A DNA stretch of 11,099 nucleotides, taken from the NCBI GenBank assembly GCA_030619365.1, contig JAUXBQ010000074.1:1-11099 (forward strand), given 5' to 3'. A program made the translations under genes and the position numbers. Shown here piece after piece: positions 8,101-11,099 of this stretch. The DNA is from a candidate division FCPU426 bacterium (lineage in GTDB: Bacteria; Oederibacteriota; JAAXVQ01; JAUVAV01). Positions within the stretch are counted from its first letter, which is position 1. The number at the start of each line of letters is the position of its first letter. The notes beneath the pieces were generated by a model. It was not told where the DNA came from. It saw only the letters and a list, made by a program, of their open reading frames with translations, and ran no database searches.

Positions 8101-10782
8101 CGCGGTCCAAAGAGACGGTACTGGGTTGGGAAGGATTTCGAAGTGATCCAGGGTGAAGCAAATAATGGTATACGGCGTGGTGTAATTCGAAACACCTGGC
8201 GAAGCGTTTACAATGGTAATGGTATAATTGGCATCGGCATTGAAGGTTGCGTTTATTTGACGGACTCCTCCCACCAAGGTGTAATTCGTGTCATGGATAT
8301 CGGAAGTGATTGGGTTGGTTTGCGTGGTAATCTGATCGTTCGCCGAGGTAATGAGGTTCCAATAATCGTCCGTGGCGCTAATGGTTATCGGGAAAGACGT
8401 TCCCGCCTGCTGGGACAAGGGCGCTCCCTGGTATCCGTCGCCGTTGAACGCCCCGGTACCGCTGGAATCAATCCCACCCGGCCGCCATTGCAAATTGGGT
8501 ACCAGGCAGAACATTTTCGTATACAGGTCCGGAGCCACTGTCATCGCCTGACTCTGCCCGATATTGCCGGTATAACTGCTGGGCGTATCGTCCGCATTGT
8601 CTGAAACAAACAAGGTGGCGGTGGTGGTGCCGGTCGTGGCGCGATACACAGTGGTATTGAAGGAGCGCTGGCCGGCGGAAAACCCGGAAAGCGTCCAATA
8701 CGCCGTGGCGGAATACGTCATATATACGGGGGTCCCCGCTGGAATCAAGAGCACGCTCTCCGTGGGATTGCTGTAATCCAATTCCGGACAGGTAACATTG
8801 ACCGTTCCCGCGTAACTCGTCACGGGATTGTAATATTGATCCTGCGCGGTAACGACCACCGGAAACGCCGCCCCGGCCGTTTGGGCCGTTCCAGCGGATA
8901 CCGCAAAACCGGTAACGCTGGAATGGTAGACGGTAAACGTCCCGGAACTGCTGGTAAACAACGCTCCGGCCACGCTCAAATCCTGAAGCATAGTAGCGAC
9001 CGTAAGCGTGAAACCGGGATATGCCGAGCCACTGGACAAAGCGATGGGATTAGGCGCAACCGAGGCGGAAGCATCAGATACTGTCAGGTGCAGGGTGCCG
9101 TCCCAGACCGTGAGCGTCTCATTTCTATTCACTTGATTGCCATAACCGTCCGTCGCCACGATTGAAACGTTAAACGGCGTCCCCACCTGTTGCGGAACCG
9201 GTGATCCGTCGCGTCCCCACGTGCCCGCAAACTGTTCACCCGGGGTTCGAGTCTGACCGGGCATGAACACGATATAGCGCATATCCGAGTTCGCGGAAAT
9301 ATTAAAGCTGTTCGAATCGGTATTTCCGATTACCGAGTGGACAATACGCACCACATAATTATTTTGCGCCTTGCGAATCGCCAGGCTGCCGGAATAATTG
9401 CCATCGCCGCTGAATGACGAACTGGATAGGCCCGGCGATAAAATCCAAGCCCCATTGGCGTTCGAAAGCGGATTCACGCCGCCCTCCAGAACCTCCAGGG
9501 AGGTGCTTCCCGAAACGGAAGTGACCGTGTTTCCATACATATCAAAAGCCCAGGCGCTCAAGCTGATACTGGTGCCGGCCGTCGTGCCGGATATGTTATT
9601 TATCGTGAAATTATTTATACCGGCTGGATTTAAAGGCACGATGTCCGTGTTGAGCTGCGCCGCCCCGCTGTCTGTGGCCGTCATTAGCAGGAAGCCGTCT
9701 CCGGCTATGCGCAATTCGCAGGAATTAAAGTTAAGCGTACTGCCGCCGCCAAAGCCTTGGGGACCGCCATAAACGAATCCAGGGTCCTCGGAGGTGAGCG
9801 TGACGGTGGTGGCGCCGGCCGTCCGGGTATTCCAGTAAGCGTCGCAGGCATGAACCGTCAAGGTAAAGGCCGAGCCCGCGTTCTGCGCCGTGGTGGTATT
9901 GGAGGCTGAAGCCCGGCCAATGCCGCCGCTTTCGCCCGACCGGACGGTCTGTCCCGGCCCGATTATCAGCAGCCTGAAAAACGGCGCGGGATCGATGGTA
10001 AAACTCTGATAAGTGTCGACGCTGGGCGAATTGGATTTATACACCCGGAATTGCGCGTACGGGGAGGCATGGTAAAAGGTGTGACTTCCCGTGTACACGC
10101 CGTTCGTGAAATTAATAACACCCTCATTCGCGGTGCCGCCATCCACGTTCGCTTCAAGAGCATATAACTGAGCGCTCCCATTGAACGCGTCGCAGAGATT
10201 ATTCGAGGCGTCCCGGGCTTGGATCGTGATGACACTGCCCGAACCCGCGGTAAAAGTGGGCAGGGCCGTGAAAGTAAAATGATCAATTACCTGAACGTAC
10301 ACCTGGGTCATGTCCGCCCCAATGCCGCCCGCGGCGGCCACATCAATGGCCACCATGGAGTTGCTGCTCGGCTCGAGTATGACGGTAATTCCGGAGCGTC
10401 TGGAGTTGGAAACCGGCGGGGCGCCGTAGGAATCGGGCAGGTCAAAAAGGCCGGAAGGATTGAATGTCGCGGTGGCGGGCGAACTCAATTGAGTCGTGTT
10501 CGGGAAGCTGTTTATGGGAAGATTGGTCCCATCGTTAAAACAAAAAACACCACCCACCAAGACGAACTGCTCCCCGGCGACTTGCGTCACGGGATTATAA
10601 CGGTTGGGCGCACTGGCTCCGTCATATGTTTGTCCTGGTGCAATAACCAGGAACTTGGTGGTAGCCGCCTGAGCCGAATTGACCGTAATGAAAAAACCGA
10701 CCATCAGCCATAGCGAGCAATGTAAAAAACCTTTCAAGAATGGCCTTAGCCTTAAGTGTGGAGTTCCACTTTCCATTCGCAT
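5143..10782 (-). CDS. Giant secreted multi-Ig repeat protein with Big_1-like and FlgD/CTD-like C-terminal domains
   Basis: Predicted surface or secreted protein of 1879 aa. Residue numbers count from the ATG at 10782, which has AAGGAA (10796-10791) 8 bases upstream. The frame stays open to a TTG at 10851, but that codon overlaps the promoter -10 box and is rejected. The signal peptide has a basic start, a hydrophobic core FLHCSLWLMVGFFITV, and likely cleavage after AQA (residue 39). Residues about 43-1500 are alternating Ig-like modules (see the repeat entry). Residues 1500-1669 form a non-repeat beta-rich region ending in IRVRDAGGTNDPD. Residues about 1670-1779 look like a Big_1/invasin-type Ig domain (ARIELTADTISYSQDG, then NANGLAYTTFRAG). 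Residues 1783-1879 are a FlgD-like domain with VYPNPFNP at 1784-1791 and PWNGKNNQG at 1841-1849, the kind used as C-terminal sorting signals by T9SS cargo. No catalytic domain is visible, so an adhesin, stalk, sheath or S-layer-like structural role is plausible. It is the first gene of the unit and has its own promoter. Confidence 0.92.
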   Translation of the reverse strand: MRMESGTPHLRLRPFLKGFLHCSLWLMVGFFITVNSAQAATTKFLVIAPGQTYDGASAPNRYNPVTQVAGEQFVLVGGVFCFNDGTNLPINSFPNTTQLSSPATATFNPSGLFDLPDSYGAPPVSNSRRSGITVILEPSSNSMVAIDVAAAGGIGADMTQVYVQVIDHFTFTALPTFTAGSGSVITIQARDASNNLCDAFNGSAQLYALEANVDGGTANEGVINFTNGVYTGSHTFYHASPYAQFRVYKSNSPSVDTYQSFTIDPAPFFRLLIIGPGQTVRSGESGGIGRASASNTTTAQNAGSAFTLTVHACDAYWNTRTAGATTVTLTSEDPGFVYGGPQGFGGGSTLNFNSCELRIAGDGFLLMTATDSGAAQLNTDIVPLNPAGINNFTINNISGTTAGTSISLSAWAFDMYGNTVTSVSGSTSLEVLEGGVNPLSNANGAWILSPGLSSSSFSGDGNYSGSLAIRKAQNNYVVRIVHSVIGNTDSNSFNISANSDMRYIVFMPGQTRTPGEQFAGTWGRDGSPVPQQVGTPFNVSIVATDGYGNQVNRNETLTVWDGTLHLTVSDASASVAPNPIALSSGSAYPGFTLTVATMLQDLSVAGALFTSSSGTFTVYHSSVTGFAVSAGTAQTAGAAFPVVVTAQDQYYNPVTSYAGTVNVTCPELDYSNPTESVLLIPAGTPVYMTYSATAYWTLSGFSAGQRSFNTTVYRATTGTTTATLFVSDNADDTPSSYTGNIGQSQAMTVAPDLYTKMFCLVPNLQWRPGGIDSSGTGAFNGDGYQGAPLSQQAGTSFPITISATDDYWNLITSANDQITTQTNPITSDIHDTNYTLVGGVRQINATFNADANYTITIVNASPGVSNYTTPYTIICFTLDHFEILPNPVPSLWTAGVPQWCTITAYEDAVTIATTFNGAAELRSTLDHDTTLQAISPQTIVFTLGVWYGNITVYRANNYWNENNNFWVRFGNLVSASSTFWVQHASADRLLVLESGGMEHFPGIAPDIDPLDDFGIQGEPAIQTAGTAITKISFMLCDSFWNKVTQTAEADNTVTIECSDPYPATIENLGAFIGGTQSVTLTAGVHECVSGVNGLILYTVNGTSGQRIGVTNGAGRTPYVLEVDKNRVPVRHAEPGEGFQFTIDPIILSSVATAGIPFQVTVTAIDAYGNTLDSLNGAALFPTYSAVDLGAQTDAGGNKSIWPTQLGTLEANRWQEGVSYPWVYSYKQVSGSQFLTATHDFGYGNRSGTSGNFSVDENFYARIVPIVTGMDTPDAVGAGGTYSGTYDTAPPQALVSVFNNFGTPTLHTAGNIVSLQAYTCDIYGNGLRYPDVTISMSTSDPYAPVSANVAVVPTNGYANFTTFRFHTRGASTITCVDEDVTTTTAGTTPLVTVVSGPYFGLQAVVPGLIAIEGSGTTNVSNVSPVGNGAWYNGVTPANPSLALNAYNGSAQFAGSWFPVSIQAVDLYGNIRTGTPANIIELRSDDLSGLAVPSSVLARSSSLDTNGLAHFFAQQRTEGPRFLKPHDMANGTIKDGDAPDYSGAVVRVVQETDVAFVVEVEGVLLTDNTPVYVDAAPNTFNMRVEVRYTGTGEVVSTTQSFLMEHSLTPGTYVPANGTLGLTAGGTTFGVAVISGQSYDTAENFYIRVRDAGGTNDPDVGYSPEIRVMASAPARIELTADTISYSQDGQMFYQIQSNNDAVINATVYDANNNQVSGAYVTFQIIDPVATNSYLVTTAQNNTANANGLAYTTFRAGASNLEHTIRASTASVTEDLIMFVTVTNAGGVYPNPFNPLVGYTNIDYNLNEDASVTIEIYTLLGDLVWSKDIPAGDPRGGHQGVNSVPWNGKNNQGVTVANGGYICTVKSNDQEVARFKIGVYKER
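6290..10656 (-). repeat. Protein-level tandem repeat: alternating A and B Ig-like modules of the giant protein
   Basis: Two module types alternate. Type A opens with a strand such as RLLIIGPGQT, then a glycine-rich loop, then a (T)AG-x-hydrophobic strand and a D-x(2-3)-N turn (ACDAYWN, ATDGYGN, AVDLYGN). Type A begins near bases 10656, 9975, 9279, 8520, 7821, 7002 and 6585 (residues 43, 270, 502, 755, 988, 1261, 1400). Type B lacks the PGQT loop and opens like HFTFTALPTFTAG or GFQFTIDP; it begins near 10281, 9615, 8916, 8148 and 7368 (residues 168, 390, 623, 879, 1139). The A-to-A period is about 227-273 residues through the sixth A; the last A follows after 139 residues without a B. Similarity is at protein level only; I see no long identical DNA tracts. 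The ends of modules are approximate. Confidence 0.75.
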
Positions 10783-10785
10783 GGG

Positions 10786-10797
10786 CCTTATTCCTTT
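10786..10797 (-). promoter_or_regulatory. Shine-Dalgarno region deciding the start of the giant gene
   Basis: On the minus strand AAAGGAATAAGG precedes CCC-ATG. The AAGGAA core (10796-10791) is 8 bases before the ATG at 10782, and a second AAGG (10789-10786) is closer. The in-frame ATGs at 10836 and 10812 lack a comparable site, and the ATG at 10776 is two codons downstream at a poorer distance. The chosen start also gives a signal peptide of normal length. Confidence 0.75.
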
Positions 10798-10842
10798 CAA
10801 ATTATTTGACATTCTGCCTGAATCAATAATTAACATATTTTC

Positions 10843-10870
10843 ATTATACAAAATACCCTAGGTATGTCAA
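10843..10870 (-). promoter_or_regulatory. Sigma-70-type promoter of the operon
   Basis: The minus strand shows TTGACA at 10870-10865 and TATAAT at 10848-10843, both full consensus, separated by 16 bases. The expected transcription start is an A near 10836, giving a 5' leader of about 54 bases before the ATG at 10782. The bases upstream are AT-rich, including a run of seven A at 10909-10903 on the minus strand. The three genes downstream have short gaps and no visible promoter of their own, so this promoter probably drives all four. Confidence 0.85.
10853..10865. promoter_or_regulatory. Inverted repeat inside the promoter spacer (candidate operator)
   Basis: ATACC-CTA-GGTAT is a perfect 5-bp dyad with a 3-base centre. 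It fills most of the spacer between the -35 and -10 boxes and touches the -35 box. A dimeric repressor, or a MerR-type activator that remodels the spacer, binding here would control the operon. No regulator gene is in the window, and a 5-bp dyad can occur by chance in AT-rich DNA. Confidence 0.4.
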
Positions 10871-11027
10871 TTCCTATCTAGATATACATATCAATTATCG
10901 TCTTTTTTTACAATTCATTAACATAAAATAATAATTTCTCGACAATTTCGGATATTACTCTTGTTTCATAATATTATCTCTGTCAGTTCTTCCGAGGGCG
11001 GATGTAATTCTCCCCTACTATTAATTA
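10871..11027. other. AT-rich intergenic spacer upstream of the operon promoter
   Basis: It carries no credible reading frame on either strand and is clearly more AT-rich than the operon genes. It holds a perfect dyad, GATAT-AC-ATATC, at 10881-10892, which lies just upstream of the -35 box where an activator or an UP element could act. A 4-bp stem (TCCG-CCCT-CGGA on the minus strand, about 10988-10999) has no T-run after it. I see no convincing intrinsic terminator for the upstream gene, so read-through or rho-dependent ending is possible. Confidence 0.5.
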
Positions 11028-11099
11028 TTAATGCACCAGGAAAATCTTGCCTATTATTTTTTCGTTGCTATCCAACGTAATAACATATAAATACACACC
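11028..11099 (-). CDS. C-terminal end of a FlgD/CTD-type secreted protein (partial, start beyond right edge)
   Basis: Reading from base 11099 on the minus strand gives 23 codons and a TAA at 11030-11028. The peptide starts GVYLYVITLD and ends GKIFLVH. This is the pattern of the last two beta-strands of FlgD-like and T9SS type A C-terminal domains (G-x-Y-x-Y-x-I, a turn, G-K-I-x-L-V, then stop within a residue or two). The giant protein downstream ends in a comparable way (GGYICTVKSND, then VARFKIGVYKER). Codon choice is AT-rich (TTA, ATA ATA, AAA), unlike the operon genes. The remainder of the protein cannot be seen, so its function is unknown. The call rests on a short peptide but the match to the pattern is good. 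Confidence 0.65.
   Translation of the reverse strand, partial: GVYLYVITLDSNEKIIGKIFLVH

Noticed and set aside
8002..8604. 200-codon open frame on the plus strand inside the giant gene
   Set aside because: Antisense shadow: no ribosome binding site or domain, and rich in Arg, Gly and Ile as expected from the reverse reading of a Thr/Asn/Ser-rich repeat protein.
10783..10851. N-terminal extension of the giant protein to a TTG start
   Set aside because: The TTG overlaps the -10 box of a full-consensus promoter, has no ribosome binding site, and would put a long hydrophilic stretch ahead of the signal peptide.
10930..11020. Possible riboswitch or structured RNA around the GGGGAGAATTACATCCGCCC segment on the minus strand
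   Set aside because: No stem longer than 4 bp and no match to a riboswitch core that I know; it also lies upstream of the operon's own promoter.
1..11099. CRISPR arrays, tRNA or rRNA genes, insertion sequences and transposases
   Set aside because: No regularly spaced identical repeats, no tRNA-like cloverleaf or rRNA sequence, and no transposase motif or terminal inverted repeats were seen.

Overview
The window reads as one transcription unit on the minus strand, running from right to left, from a diderm (outer-membrane-bearing) bacterium. Four co-directional genes are separated by only 35, 56 and 37 bases: a giant secreted repeat protein (1879 aa), a PorV/PorQ-like outer-membrane beta-barrel fused to a FlgD-type Ig-like domain (422 aa), a very long periplasmic TPR protein (1035 aa), and an ExbB/TolQ-type proton-channel protein that runs off the left edge. 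The C-terminal 23 codons of another FlgD/CTD-type secreted protein lie at the right edge, also on the minus strand. The PorV-like barrel, FlgD-type C-terminal domains and ExbB channel point to a Gram-negative cell envelope. Repeat proteins of this style are typical of lineages such as Elusimicrobiota, Omnitrophota, related candidate phyla or the FCB group, but the window alone cannot settle the taxon.

Layout, in transcription order. 11099-11028: tail of an upstream secreted protein. 11027-10871: AT-rich intergenic spacer without a convincing terminator. 10870-10843: a near-perfect sigma-70-type promoter (TTGACA, 16-base spacer, TATAAT) with an inverted repeat in its spacer. 10782-5143: giant secreted protein with alternating Ig-like modules, a Big_1-like domain and a FlgD-like C-terminal domain. 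5107-3839: PorV-like barrel plus FlgD-like domain. 3782-675: signal peptide plus TPR superhelix plus lysine-rich tail. 637-1: ExbB/TolQ family protein with its key channel residues intact. The rest of the unit (typically ExbD/TolR-like genes) is probably beyond the left edge.

How they may work together. In Bacteroidota type IX secretion, PorV is the outer-membrane carrier that receives cargo bearing a C-terminal sorting domain. Here a CTD-like cargo gene sits directly upstream of a PorV-like gene and is followed by an energised inner-membrane channel and a long periplasmic TPR protein. This is compatible with a proton-motive-force-coupled system that exports, anchors or moves a large surface protein. 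No T9SS core component (SprA, PorU, GldK/L/M/N) is in the window, so this is a hypothesis from gene content, not an identification. The largest correction to a naive ORF call is the start of the giant gene: the longest reading frame would begin at a TTG that overlaps the -10 box, and the supported start is the ATG at 10782.
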